A stretch of 64,000 nucleotides of DNA from Pelodictyon phaeoclathratiforme BU-1 (GCF_000020645.1 NC_011060.1:1750501-1814500), one strand, 5' to 3'; shown: positions 37,220 through 48,200, counted from the stretch's first letter. Program-made: numbers and translations. Notes: generated by a model from the sequence alone, not told the origin.

Positions 37220-38566
37220 TTAGCCTTTTAATTTTTTGGAAATACGAGCCCGAAGCACAATTGCCGACAAGTTCAGTAACAGAACAATACTGACCAGCGC
37301 AAGCACCATTCCGTACTGCACGTGCCGTATCTGACTGGCAGCCTCATGTTCACTGGCAAGATTATAAATGTTCCAGGAGAGTGCGGGGGTTGGAGAAGAT
37401 AACACATCTGCAAGCCCTATAGCCGAACCAACACTGACGGCTGCGGTAAAGATAATCGGAGCTGTCTCACCAGCAGCCCTGCCGAGGCTGATAACACCTC
37501 CGGTCAGAATGCCGGGAAGTGCGGCAGGCAGAATAACCGTCGCAATGGTATTCCATTTTGTAGAGCCGAGGCTGAGCGATGCCTCCCTGTAGGTTTTGGG
37601 TACGGCGAGGATTGCCTCTTCGGCTGCACGGATAATGGTAGGCAGAATCATGATTGCCAACGTCAACGCACCGGCGAGCACACTTTTTGATTCAGAAACC
37701 TTCATCGTGTTGATGAAAAAAGCGAGACCAAACATACCAAAAACAATACTTGGCACACCGGCAAGGGTGCTGTTGGCGCTGCGCAGCATACTGTTTAAAA
37801 AACCGGGCTTGGCATATTCAGTAAAATAGACTGCCGCAATAACACCAAGGGGAAAGGCAAAAAGCATGGCTCCAATAGCGAGAAAAAAAGTACCCTGAAT
37901 TTCCGGCCAGATACCTCCGAAAAAATGCGAGTCAACAGAGCTATCGGTGATAAATCCCCAATACACGGTAAACTCGGGAAGGAGGATCTTCTCAAGATTC
38001 TCCTTTACATAAGGAAACAGTTTGACGAGAGAGGTACCCTCAAAGCCAATGGCACGGCTTACAAAGTACTCCTTGGACATAACATTGGGGTTGGAGTTGT
38101 CCCATTTCGATTCATAGAGGAGATCATGCAGCTTCTCCTCCGCCTTTTCCCATCGGGTCTGACCATACTTGAACCTTGTCAGCATAGGTGCAGAATCTCC
38201 CGGAAGAGGTCCAAGCAGGGCTTGAAGGGCTGTTCTGACCTGAGCATATTTCCCCGTGTATTCCCTCTTTTTTTCAGGCTCCATCGTCTCAAGTTCAGTC
38301 TCAAACACAGCGAGCATATCGTAGACCTTTGCACGATAACGCTCCGAGGAGGCAACCTCACTGGAAAGGCTCTGATTATCTCCCCGACTGAACTCATTGT
38401 GCAGCATTTTGCGATGTTCAACCGTACCGGTAAAAAATACCGCGCCGATACCGTTAGTAACAATCGGCACAACAACAATCATCAAAGCCATCGCCATAAC
38501 AATGATAGAGCCGAAACCAACAGCGGTGAACGAACGATCAAGTATTTTCCTGGTTCCGATATTCAT
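37220..38566 (-). CDS. pstA: Phosphate ABC transporter permease PstA
   Basis: One of the two membrane permeases. It is 448 residues, much longer than the 280-300 usual for PstA. After the first membrane helix (about 15-45) comes a long hydrophilic, mostly helical segment (about 50-215) before the standard permease domain. That domain has the ABC permease loop EEAILAVPKTYREASLSLGSTKW, followed by LPGILTGGVISLGRAAGETAPI. The insertion would lie in the periplasm. Large PstA forms of this kind occur in some anaerobes; the role of the insertion is unknown. Confidence 0.93.
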   Translation of the reverse strand: MNIGTRKILDRSFTAVGFGSIIVMAMALMIVVVPIVTNGIGAVFFTGTVEHRKMLHNEFSRGDNQSLSSEVASSERYRAKVYDMLAVFETELETMEPEKKREYTGKYAQVRTALQALLGPLPGDSAPMLTRFKYGQTRWEKAEEKLHDLLYESKWDNSNPNVMSKEYFVSRAIGFEGTSLVKLFPYVKENLEKILLPEFTVYWGFITDSSVDSHFFGGIWPEIQGTFFLAIGAMLFAFPLGVIAAVYFTEYAKPGFLNSMLRSANSTLAGVPSIVFGMFGLAFFINTMKVSESKSVLAGALTLAIMILPTIIRAAEEAILAVPKTYREASLSLGSTKWNTIATVILPAALPGILTGGVISLGRAAGETAPIIFTAAVSVGSAIGLADVLSSPTPALSWNIYNLASEHEAASQIRHVQYGMVLALVSIVLLLNLSAIVLRARISKKLKG

Positions 38567-38618
38567 GACAACAGGGTTAAATGAAAAAATAGAGAGAACT
38601 CAATTTCAAGCACAAAAA

Positions 38619-39782
38619 TCAGTGGCCAGAAAGAATTTTACGCTGGCGAACAACAATTCTCTCGCTGACAAGGTTACTGACAAAACTGATGACAAGTAAA
38701 AGCAAACCCATTGCGAATAACACATGAAAACGGGCCGATCCGGTCACCTGGTCAGCTTCGCCCATATCTCCGGCAATGGTTGCTGTGAGTGTCCTGATTG
38801 CTTCGAGATAGTTGAACCAGGGCTCGGGAATGTGAGAAGAGTTGCCCGAAGCCATCCAGACCACCATTGTTTCACCGAGTGCACGCATAACACCAAGAAT
38901 GACCGCAGCAAGAATACCACTGCTGGCAGCAGGAAGAACCGTTTTTATGATGGTTTCAGCTCTGGTGGCGCCAAGAGCATAACTGCCTTCACGAAGTTCG
39001 CGCCCGACAGCCTGAAGAGCATCTTCAGAGACGCTGACAATAGTCGGCAACGCCATAAAGCTGAGAATGATAGAGACATTCAGCGCATTGGTACCAGTCA
39101 GAATCTGAATCCCGTACAGGATGGTGCCAACCTTGAACAAGAGGAGAACCGAGAGTGTACCAAAAAGGATCAGAAAAAGGATCTGCAGTTGCTGACGACG
39201 TCTCTGCTCCTTGATCTTCGTGGTCAAAAGATCGGAAATAACGATAACAGCAAGCAGCATAAAGGGTGAAACGAGTATCCACCACGCCCACATCAGCATG
39301 GGTCCCCCATTATTTTGCAGGAGAGGGGCGAAAACGACAAGAGCAAAAAATCCGAAAGCAACAGAGGGGATGGCTGCAAGCATTTCAATGATCGGCTTGG
39401 CATATTGGCGGATCGAAAAAGGTAAAATATCACTCAGGCATATTGCCGCTGCCACACCCATCGGTACGGCAATCAAGGCAGAACCGAGTGTCACCATCAA
39501 ACTGCCATAGATAATGGCCAAAGCGCCAAACTCAGCAGGTTCGCTTGCCGGATACCAGTTTGAACTGGTAAAAAACTCACTGAACCCCCTGATCTGGAAA
39601 AAGGGAACAGCATCACGTGCTACAAAATAAAAAATGAACAGGACGATAACGGCCACAAAAGAGGCAACAGCGAAAAGCATACCCTCCCCCACTGTTTTTG
39701 CAACCTTCTGCATGGTGCGTTTACGGGCACTCAAGACAAATGCATTCGTCCGATTGCGCTCCCCTAAACTCTCTTCAGCCAT
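38619..39782 (-). CDS. pstC: Phosphate ABC transporter permease PstC
   Basis: The second permease, 387 residues. The transport domain has VSEDALQAVGRELREGSYALGATR as EAA loop and ILGVMRALGETMVVWMASG afterwards. An additional hydrophobic hairpin with a basic loop (KIKEQRRRQQLQILFLILFG, about 185-210) extends the usual topology. A two-block intergenic motif lies 75-134 bases upstream of its ATG, beyond which is a terminator after pstS. Transcription of pstCAB-phoU may therefore have its own promoter or depend on read-through from pstS. Confidence 0.93.
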   Translation of the reverse strand: MAEESLGERNRTNAFVLSARKRTMQKVAKTVGEGMLFAVASFVAVIVLFIFYFVARDAVPFFQIRGFSEFFTSSNWYPASEPAEFGALAIIYGSLMVTLGSALIAVPMGVAAAICLSDILPFSIRQYAKPIIEMLAAIPSVAFGFFALVVFAPLLQNNGGPMLMWAWWILVSPFMLLAVIVISDLLTTKIKEQRRRQQLQILFLILFGTLSVLLLFKVGTILYGIQILTGTNALNVSIILSFMALPTIVSVSEDALQAVGRELREGSYALGATRAETIIKTVLPAASSGILAAVILGVMRALGETMVVWMASGNSSHIPEPWFNYLEAIRTLTATIAGDMGEADQVTGSARFHVLFAMGLLLLVISFVSNLVSERIVVRQRKILSGH

Positions 39783-39856
39783 AACTTTAAATGTTATTTT
39801 TTACAACAGCTACCGGATACCCGACCTCTTTACTCTCCCGGTGATTTATCGATGTG

Positions 39857-39916
39857 CCTAATCTATGAGCTTTCCGCACAGAATACAATGACGATTCTGT
39901 TACAAGTATGAAAACA
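39857..39916. repeat. Two-block intergenic motif, copy 1 (upstream of pstC)
   Basis: Block A CCTAATCTATGAGCTTT at 39857-39873 and block B TGTTACAAGTATGAAAACA at 39898-39916, separated by 24 bases. The same two blocks, with one mismatch in A and a 23-base gap, occur at 60012-60070. In both places the next minus-strand gene starts shortly to the left (pstC, arginine decarboxylase). Possibly a regulatory site, a promoter region or a small dispersed repeat. Confidence 0.65.
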
Positions 39917-39940
39917 TTGACAGAAAAGTTCAAAAACAAA

Positions 39941-39968
39941 AAAGCCGGATTACTGGTTAACCGGCTTT
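39941..39968 (-). terminator. Rho-independent terminator after pstS
   Basis: Stem AAAGCCGG (39941-39948) and CCGGCTTT (39961-39968); read on the minus strand it ends in CCGGCTTTTTTGTTTTTG. It lies 35 bases after the pstS stop and 158 before pstC. It would let pstS be made in excess over the permease and ATPase genes, as is usual for binding proteins. Confidence 0.8.
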
Positions 39969-40002
39969 ATGCAAAAAAGTACTGTCGAGATAAAAAACGA
40001 TC

Positions 40003-40815
40003 TCAGCGAGTGATAAAACCAAGCTCCGTGATCATCCTTTTTCCATCCGCTGTTTTCGGCAGCTCAATAAACTGTTTGACCGACCCCGCAGGCTGGCCAT
40101 TCGTATAGAAGAAGAGAGGCCTTGTTACCGGATAGGTACCATTTTTCACCATTGATAACGTGGGAAGAACCCCGTTGACTGCAACAACTTTTACCGAACG
40201 ATCCACGAAACCAAGACCAACAAAGCCTATGGCTGAAAGGGTCGTGCTTACCCTGCTCTTTACCGAACCATTACTGGACTGGGTTTCAGCACTCCCTGTT
40301 ATCTGTACCCCTTTTCCGGAAACCAGCTCTTTGAAGGATTCCTGGGTACCACTGTTGGATTCACGCTGGATAACAACAATGCGTGCGTTGGGGCCTCCAA
40401 CCTCTCTCCAGTTGGTAATGGTTCCACGATAGATATTGCTGATCTGGGCTTTCGAAAGTGAACGAACCGGATTTGCCGGATGAACAATCATGGCAAGACC
40501 GTCAAGTGCAACAACATGAGCAACAGGATTGACCCCTTTTGTCCTCGCCGCTGCTATTTCAGCCGCTTTCATGGCACGAGACATGGCTGCAATGGTACAG
40601 GAACCATTGATCAGGCTTTTGGCGCCATTGCCACTGCCCGACTCGCTCACGGTAACACGAACTCCATATTTTTTAGTGAAATATGAAGCAAAAGTCTTTG
40701 CAAGAGGGCCGACGGTTGTTGAACCGTCAAGGACAATGGAGTTGCTGGCAGCAGTTGCTGTCGTAGTGGCGGTAACTGCAAGTAAAACAACAAACAGCAG
40801 AAATTTAGGTATCAT
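40003..40815 (-). CDS. pstS: Periplasmic phosphate-binding protein PstS
   Basis: The high-affinity phosphate receptor. The ATG at 40815 is preferred to the one at 40833: it has AGGATG a few bases upstream and starts directly at a signal peptide (MIPKFLLFVVLLAVTATTT, cleavage after about residue 22). There is no lipobox, so the protein is soluble in the periplasm. The mature part begins near NSIVLDGSTTVGPLAKTF, then SESGSGNGAKSLINGSC, and the phosphate-contact loop SNSGTQESF, all family features. The 270-residue precursor is normal in length. Confidence 0.93.
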   Translation of the reverse strand: MIPKFLLFVVLLAVTATTTATAASNSIVLDGSTTVGPLAKTFASYFTKKYGVRVTVSESGSGNGAKSLINGSCTIAAMSRAMKAAEIAAARTKGVNPVAHVVALDGLAMIVHPANPVRSLSKAQISNIYRGTITNWREVGGPNARIVVIQRESNSGTQESFKELVSGKGVQITGSAETQSSNGSVKSRVSTTLSAIGFVGLGFVDRSVKVVAVNGVLPTLSMVKNGTYPVTRPLFFYTNGQPAGSVKQFIELPKTADGKRMITELGFITR

Positions 40816-40987
40816 GGTTTCATCCTGGTTCATTTAAAAGTTATAGGCAAGATACGCACCTGCAAGGTAACTTTGAAATTTCTTCTAAGCTTGTATCAGC
40901 AGTTGATTGCTCCCCAACGTGTTACATACGCAGTTTTATGTTGGCTTCTATAGATTAAATTTGTTAACTTGGTGCAGAGTTCAGCGA

Positions 40988-41021
40988 TTTTTGTTAAAAT
41001 GCATAAATGCTGTAACAAAAA
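40988..41021. promoter_or_regulatory. Inverted repeat between pstS and the csmB-like gene
   Basis: Arms TTTTTGTTA (40988-40996) and TAACAAAAA (41013-41021) are a perfect 9-bp inverted repeat with 16 bases between them. It lies in the 254-base region between divergent genes, where both promoters must be. It may be an operator; it does not match a PhoB box convincingly. Confidence 0.4.
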
Positions 41022-41069
41022 CATTTTGACCTGTATATTCTTCTTCATAACCCCAAAATAGTAACTGCT

Positions 41070-41294
41070 ATGGCAAACGAAACGAATGAATTGTCAAACG
41101 CCCTCAACAACCTTCTGGATACGGCAAGCAAACTCGTCCAGCAGTCGGCTGACCTCCTGGGCAGCGGAGTTAAAGTTGTTGTAGGGATTGTAGAGCCTCT
41201 GGGAAAAACAGCGATTGATCTTGTTGGCAGTGCAGCAAACACTGCTGGTCAGGTGTTGCAGAATGTAACATCAGCGATTGCTCCTAAAAAGTAG
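41070..41294 (+). CDS. csmB: Chlorosome envelope protein, CsmB-like
   Basis: A 74-residue amphipathic protein: MANETNELSNALNNLL, then alternating Ala/Val/Gly-rich helices (VKVVVGIVEPLGKTAIDLVGS) and the ending TSAIAPKK. Length, the Asn/Thr-rich start, the central VEP and the PKK end are what I recall for CsmB of green sulfur bacteria, which coats the chlorosome surface. This is recognition by pattern, not an alignment; the homologue CsmF is an alternative. A strong terminator follows after the stop, so it is a single-gene transcript, divergent from pstS. Confidence 0.7.
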   Translation: MANETNELSNALNNLLDTASKLVQQSADLLGSGVKVVVGIVEPLGKTAIDLVGSAANTAGQVLQNVTSAIAPKK

Positions 41295-41314
41295 GCTGCT
41301 CTTTTTATTTTCAG

Positions 41315-41354
41315 AAAGCACCTTGTGCCAGTTTTGCATGAGGTGCTTTTTTTT
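41315..41354 (+). terminator. Rho-independent terminator after the csmB-like gene
   Basis: Stem AAAGCACCT (41315-41323) and AGGTGCTTT (41341-41349), followed by a run of Ts to 41354. It is 20 bases after the stop codon, as expected for a highly transcribed structural gene. Confidence 0.9.
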
Positions 41355-41412
41355 ATTGCACGACAACCACCTGTGGCTTACCGAAACCAATGCAAAACCA
41401 GATAATTACCCT

Positions 41413-42075
41413 ATGACCTTCAAAGCAGTTATTTTCGACCTTGACGGCACCTTGCTCAACACCCTGCAGGATATTGTCAACACCCTCAATACGGTGCTTG
41501 CCCAGCACGATTACCCCATACATACCCTGGATGAGTGCCGCTTTCTTGTTGGGCACGGTATGAGAGAGCTGGTCAAAAAAGCGCTCCCCGAAGAGGCCGG
41601 AACCGAGGAGATAATTGATCTGATGCTCAAGGATCTGATGATGCACTATGCCGACAACTGGAACCGTTACTCACGCCCCTATCCCGGTATCAGCACCCTG
41701 CTCGACAAGCTTACCGAACGGGGAATAAAAAAGGCCATCCTTTCAAACAAAGCCAATCACTTCACCCGTCTTTGCGCAGAGGAGCTGCTGAAAGAGTGGA
41801 ATTTCGATGTTGTGATGGGCCATCACAGCGGCATAGCACACAAACCTGACCCCGAAGGGGCCCTGCTTGTTGCCCGGATGCTCAACGAAGAGCCCGGCTC
41901 AATTCTCTATGTCGGTGACAGCGGCATTGACATGCTCACCGCTACAAGGGCCGGTATGTACCCCCTCGGCGTCCTCTGGGGATTCAGACCGGAAAGCGAG
42001 CTTTTGGAGTTTGGGGCAAAAACAGTGGTGCAGCACCCCGAGGAGATTATCACATTGCTTGAAGAAATCCTGTAA
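41413..42075 (+). CDS. HAD-superfamily phosphatase (phosphoglycolate phosphatase-like)
   Basis: A 220-residue HAD hydrolase. The ATG at 41413 is chosen because it starts two residues before the first beta strand and lies beyond the csmB terminator; the frame upstream runs through that terminator. Motif I is FDLDGTLL (Asp9 nucleophile, Asp11), motif II SNKANH, the motif III lysine lies in HKPDPEGAL, and motif IV is VGDSGIDMLTA. A helical cap between residues 20 and 90 makes it a subfamily I phosphatase, like Gph or PpaX. Phosphoglycolate or pyrophosphate are likely substrates; neither is proven. Confidence 0.85.
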   Translation: MTFKAVIFDLDGTLLNTLQDIVNTLNTVLAQHDYPIHTLDECRFLVGHGMRELVKKALPEEAGTEEIIDLMLKDLMMHYADNWNRYSRPYPGISTLLDKLTERGIKKAILSNKANHFTRLCAEELLKEWNFDVVMGHHSGIAHKPDPEGALLVARMLNEEPGSILYVGDSGIDMLTATRAGMYPLGVLWGFRPESELLEFGAKTVVQHPEEIITLLEEIL

Positions 42076-42168
42076 GTAACAGGTATCCAGTCAGACCTCT
42101 CTGATGTTTATGCCAACGCAGCTCCCGGTCAAAGCGTTTTTCTCCCATATTCATCATAATCGGACAAC

Positions 42169-42214
42169 AAGGGAGCCCGAACGAACGTTCGCAGCAATGT
42201 GCCCAGGCTCCCTT
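42169..42214 (-). terminator. Hairpin downstream of the giant phosphatase gene
   Basis: Stem AAGGGAGCC (42169-42177) and GGCTCCCTT (42206-42214) with a 28-base loop that itself contains CGAACG/CGTTCG. It starts 11 bases beyond the stop of the minus-strand gene. No strong T-run follows, so termination is only probable. Confidence 0.45.
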
Positions 42215-42225
42215 CTTGCCTCAAA

Positions 42226-45200
42226 TCAAAAAATCAGCCATGCGAGGATTCCAAGCGCACCAACTCCAGCCAAAACTGTGCCTGTGCTTGTACCACCATT
42301 GTTGTCAGCAAAGGGATCTGCGCCGGTTGTAAAGTCGTAAGCCGTGCCTCCTGCGTAGTGATTGCCTGAATTGTCATAAATGGAACCTTCTCCAAAGGTG
42401 ACATAATATTGCGTTTGATATTTCAGATCTGCCGTCGGATTGATCGTCAACATCGTGCCTGAAATTGTCAGATTGGCACTTGTCGCCGCATTATAGCTTT
42501 CCACAACTGCTCCACCTGGTGAGCCACTGTGGATTTCTATCGTGCCACTTCCCTTCTGAATTGCTTCGCTGAAAATAAGCTCAATGTTGCTGCCAATGGC
42601 AACTCCTGCTGCACCATCCACAGGAGTGAACGTCACGACCGCAGGCGCCGTAGTATCCGTCACGGTCAGGGTGAACATATCGCTTGCTGTAGCTCCACTT
42701 TCATCGGTGGCCGTCACCTTCACCTCAATAGAACCGACATTGGAGTGAGTTGGTGTGCCACTGAAGGTCATCGCCACCGGATACGGGGTATCACCACCCT
42801 GTTCAGGATCGTAGCCGATCAGCGGATCGTACGTTGCCGAATCGTAGCTGGCAACACCGTTCAGGGCGGCGTAGGTGTTGTACGAACTGACGTCCCAGGT
42901 GGTCGCGTAGCCCGTCCAGCCATCTTCCAGTGTTCCCCAGTCATCCCACGACAGGCCAAAGTCTTCGCCGTACAGGTAGCGGCTCGCTGCGATTTCGTGC
43001 TCCACATTCATACCGTCGCCGATCATCAGGATGATGTGCTCGGCTCCCGCGTTCTCGGCAGCGTTCATCATCGCCGTGTAGATCTGCGTATTGTCGATGA
43101 TCTCTGTGCCATCGTAAATCTGGCCCGCAAGCTCGCCGAAGTACGTCGCTCCCGCGCCACGCGCCGTGACCGTCACCAGTTCGTTGGTGTGGCCACCCGA
43201 TGCGTAGGTCACGTCTGTACCCACTACACCAAGATTGCCGACGCCCAGCACGCTCTCGTTGCGCATGTAGCTGTTCGAGTGGTCGCTGGTTACAATCACG
43301 AGTGTGTTCGACCAGTCGATGCCATTGGAGCCCAGATCAACAAAGCTTTCCACTTCCGTCACCGCCAGATCAAGGTCATAGACGCCGCCAATCATGGCTT
43401 CGTAGTCATTGGCGTGGTTGCTCCAGTCGATGTCGCCCTGCTCGAACATCACGAAGAAGCCGTCGGCATCCTGGTTCAGCACACTCAGCGCCGCGTTGGC
43501 CATTTCAGCCATCGTCGGGTCTTCGTCAATCGCCGGAGTGCCGTCGCCCGTGCTGCGCGTAATGCTTACCGTGCCCGGCGTATCCTCGACATTGTAATAC
43601 TCGAAGTTGCCGCCTGAGGTACCGAACAGGCCAAAGAGCCTCTCGCCGGATGAAAGATCAACGGTTGCTGCTTCTGCCGCCAGCGCGTCGCCGCCGTCAA
43701 CTCCCGCTTTGCGCTCCACGAACTCCACCTTTTCGGTGTAAGGTTTCACCGTGCCATTGTGAAAGGCATCGTACTCGTCGTTGAAGCCGTTGTTGTCTGC
43801 ATCCGAGTCGGTATCTGTCGGCGTCTTCGACACCCCCGCCTTTGCGAAATAACTGTCCAGGCCTGCTCCAATAACCACTTCCGGTTTCGTCTCCGTCAGT
43901 ATCTCATGCGAAATAGCCCAGGTATTGCCACGATTCACATTGTGACTTACCACCCCTGCTGGCGTGGCATGTGAGAACTCCACCGTGCTGGCTACACCAA
44001 TGGCGAAGCCGTAGTCCGCACGAAACGTTTCGGCGATAGTCGTCAACGCTCCGCCCACAGGATCCCCCGTCGTCCACGAGAGGTTGCCCGCGTCGGTCTT
44101 CTCGCCTGTCACCATCGCGGTAATTGCCGAAGCTGAGTCAGTCGAACGTTTTTCTGAACCGCCTGTCAGGAAGTACGCTTCCATCGTCTCCTTATCGTGG
44201 TGCGATGCACTGAAGGTCAGCCATGAAGGCAGCGCAGATCCATCCGCCAGCGTCGCCGTATAGGTCAGGCTGTCATTCTCATCAACATCCGTGAACGCAT
44301 CGGCCAGAACTCTGTAATCAAGAGTTCCATCTTCCGAAACCGTTACGTTTTCAATTTCCCTACCAGTATCTGGATTGAGCACTGCTTCCTCCCTTTCGTT
44401 TAGATTTTGAATACGAAGATCTTCCGATGCCGATGTATCAGCCTGGTCATACGCCTTATCGGCGGTCGCATGGAATGTTTCCATATATGTTTCAAATGCA
44501 GCCTGTTCACCTACTACCGTCGCACCACCCGGAACGTTTGCCGGAACTGTGAAATCGAGGCTTTCATCAACAGCAGCGCTCAGCGTATAGCTGCCATCAT
44601 CTTCAACGGTGATGTAGCGGAAATTGCTGCCGTTAGCCTTCATCGGATAGCCGTCGCCGCCATTGGCAAGGAAACTCAGAGTCACGAGCGAGATGGTGTC
44701 CGGTACATCGCGGAGCAGCTCCCCGTCATTGTAAAGGTTGATGTGATAATCATCGCCGACCAGCGAAATGTCGCTGACCCTTGAGCCTGCCGGATAATCG
44801 GGGTCCCAGGAGAAGGAAACGCCACCGATCTGCGGGAAACGCCCCTGAAGGGTGCCTGCTGCAACTCCATGTTCGAGAATAGCTTTGAGTCCTTCCGCAG
44901 TCGTATCGAATATCATCAACTGGTTGTTAAATCGCAGCGAGTTCTCGACATCGAGTTGGGAAACCGAGCCATCGGTCGGTGGCAGTTTATCGACTGTACC
45001 GTCAACCGGATCGGGCGCGGAGATCGTACCGATCTGGGCCCTGATGCCGCCTCCATTCTTGAGCGAAACAACAAAAGTATCCGCAGCGGCTTCACCCATC
45101 GCCAGTTCAGCAGCATAGGCGTTGGCATCGGCAGAAAGATCGCCAAGGTTGCTCTCTTCGGATCGGACCGTTGCCCGTTCACCTTCGAGATAGACATCGG

Positions 45201-48200
45201 AGTAACCGTACACATTGGCATCCTTGACGTTGATCACCTCCTGCACTGCCGTAACCAGACTTTCGACAGCATCTCCCCTGGTACCTTCAGCAAACGCAGT
45301 GGTGTCGAGTTCTTCGACGGTAACACCCCATGCTTCAGCCACATTCACATCGGTGGCCGCATAAGCACCGTTGATGGAAATGTTCTCAGCAAGGCTGCTG
45401 GTGATGATGTGGCCATCGGCGTCGAAATCGACCACAAGGCGACCGAGGTAGGTGAACTCGTTGTCGGTGTTGACGATCAGGGTGGTGTTGCCATCCTTGT
45501 CGCTCATTTGGAGCGGATAGGTATCGGCGAAGGTTGCGGCATGGCCCTCAAAGGCGACCGCTTGGTCATCGGCATCACCGAGGCGGGTATTTGATCCGGC
45601 AGCAAGAATGATGTCCACGCCTGAGAGTTTACCCGCAAGGCTCTTCTCGTTGGCGATTACCTGAAGATGCGAGATGAGGATAATCTTGTTTACCCCCTGT
45701 GCAATGAGATCGTCAATCACCGGCTGCAAGGCCGCCGCAAGAAGGTCCATGTTATCGGAACCGGTGCTGCCATCATCAACCACAGTACCGGAGGGTGAAG
45801 AGATGACCCGAAGCAACTGGGTTGTTGCGCCCACAAGTCCAATCTTTTCACCGTTCTCGGTGATAACCGCCGATGGAACGATCTTGCCGTTCAGGGTCGA
45901 TGCTTCCTCCAGACCGTCGATTGCCGTGGTATCGACAAAGGTGCTTCTCAGGTCGCTGTCACCCGAAAAGTCGAGGTTTGCGGAAATGAAGGGGAAATCA
46001 GCTCCGGTCGAAGCGGGGGTAACGGCGTCTTTCAGCACTCTCGAACCGAGATCGAACTCGTGGTTACCGATTGCCGATGCCTCGACACCGATGGCGTTGT
46101 GAATGGCAATATCCACCGCGCCAATCGGCACCGTAGCCGTCGGAGCGAGACTGGAGCCGTTAGCCTCGTTCAGTTCGTCGATGACGCTGCTGTCGGTACC
46201 GGCGGCAAGGAAGGGGCCGGGAATGAAGTTGTCGCCACCGGCCAGCGTGATGCTGTTGGCGTATTCGTCTTCAAATTTATCAACCAGAGCGGCAAGGTTC
46301 GGCGCTGTTTCGGAGGCAAGCAGACCCGCCTCGGCATCGGCAAAGTGGAGAAGCTGAAGGGTATAGGTCGGAATCGCATATTCCGGAAGAGAATAAATCG
46401 CAAGACCAGGCGTCGTTTCACTGGAAACAATAAGCATTCCGTCGCCGGTGGTCAGCCCTTCAGGAGCCACAAATCCGGTATCTCCTTCGACATCAATAAG
46501 GTCGAGATAGCTGACATTGTAAGGGTTGGTGACATCGAAAACCACCACACTATTGGCACGCTCAAGACCGACATAAGCATAAACATGACCTTCAACTTCG
46601 GCAAGTGTGACATTTTCAGGCTCTGTACCCTTGTCATCCGAACGGCCATCATCATAGACACCGGCAGCAATTGCCGCCTGTTCGATCAAGTCGCCACTGT
46701 CATAGACAAGGTTCCCCTTGCTGTCCATGATAGAGATCGAGCGCCCACCGAAACCAATGACCTGTTCGGGAGCTTCGTCTGCAGCAGATTCATCAGAGAG
46801 ATAGACCTCCGTATTGACCGTCTTGAGGCGACCGATCTCCCCGCTCTTGGTTGCTTCATCCTGCAGGTACTGATTCAGTTTCGTAAGATCGTCGTAATCG
46901 ACAAGGCGCGTTTCATCTGACCAGAAAGCATCATTCGACAGCCAACCGTACTTCAGTGTCAGGAAAAATTCATCATCCGTTTTCACATAATGGGCAGCGG
47001 GGTCACTATTGTCTGAAAGAGTGATAAAAAGGGATTCGCCAGTCAGTGGATCGATAATGGTGTCGACCAGCGTAGCCCCTTCAGGAAGCGTCTTCGTAAT
47101 GGTGAGATATTTCTTGTTATAGGCTGACTCAACGGTGAAATTCGCCACGTCGGAACGTATGCGGCCATCACCTTCGTTGGCCATGATCACGAAGGTCTCG
47201 CCGTTGAACTCGTAAGAATCAACGCCATCAGGCATACGCATACCGTAGAATGAACGGTAACCAGGATCGATGCCGCCATCCTTGTCCGAGGTATCAACAG
47301 CGAGTGTGTTATACCCGATCTCGACAAGAATGTTGTCGGCCCGTCCCTCCACATGCAGAAAATCGTTATCAAAGGCTACCACCAGTGAGCCATCCGCCTT
47401 GAGCGCCAGACCTTCGCTCTTGTCGAAGCGCGCATCGATACCCAGCGAAGGAATGTTCAGCAGCTCGTTTTTGTGTACAAAGGTTACCTCTCCGGCAAGC
47501 GCATCAGCAAGACTCTCGGTATGAGCAAGCTCGGGCTGAGTCACCCCGTCGCCAAGCAGCTCTTCCCAACTGTGACCATCCTGCCCAATGGTGTAAGCGA
47601 GCGTATCGGTCGCACCGGTAAGATCAACTTCGAAAATCGATTTGTTCGCATTCGACGTTGCCCCTGAATCGCGCTCGATCACATAAAAGAGATCACGTTC
47701 GGCATCATAGACCGCATCACCGATCTTGTCCTGCCCCTTCTCGCCGCTCAGTGCGTAGAGATATTCGTGAACGGCCTCACCGCTAACCGGATTGACCGCC
47801 ACAATGCGAATGACCTCCTGATTGTCATAACCGGCCTGATGCAACGGGCTCTGAATAAAGGTGTAGAGCAATCCATCCTTGCTGTTGTACGCCATCGCCT
47901 CGAAACCACGATTGTTGTTGATCGTACTGTAAATGGAGGGCAGCGTCTGAAGCGTGTATTCCGGTATGTCAGCATAGCCGATGTTGGTTGCTGCAGAAAA
48001 AACGATACCGGCTGGCACAATACGTTTAACCAGATTGCCGGTAGCAACATCGAACAAGGCAATCTGCGGACCGTATTCGTCTGCCACAGCAAAAACAGGA
48101 TTACCGCCGTTCAGGCCAGCGATCGTCAGGTGCAGGATCGATTCGGTATCAAGGCCGAACTGGTCTTTGGCGAGCAACTCATAGGTGTTATAACCATCGG

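Noticed and set aside
39908..40108. 66-codon frame starting in the two-block motif
   Set aside because: It runs straight through the pstS terminator hairpin and into the pstS gene in antisense.
40834..41069. Pho box upstream of pstS
   Set aside because: CTGTAACA and TTTTGACC stretches are present, but they do not form the two 7-base direct repeats with proper spacing. I only report the inverted repeat.
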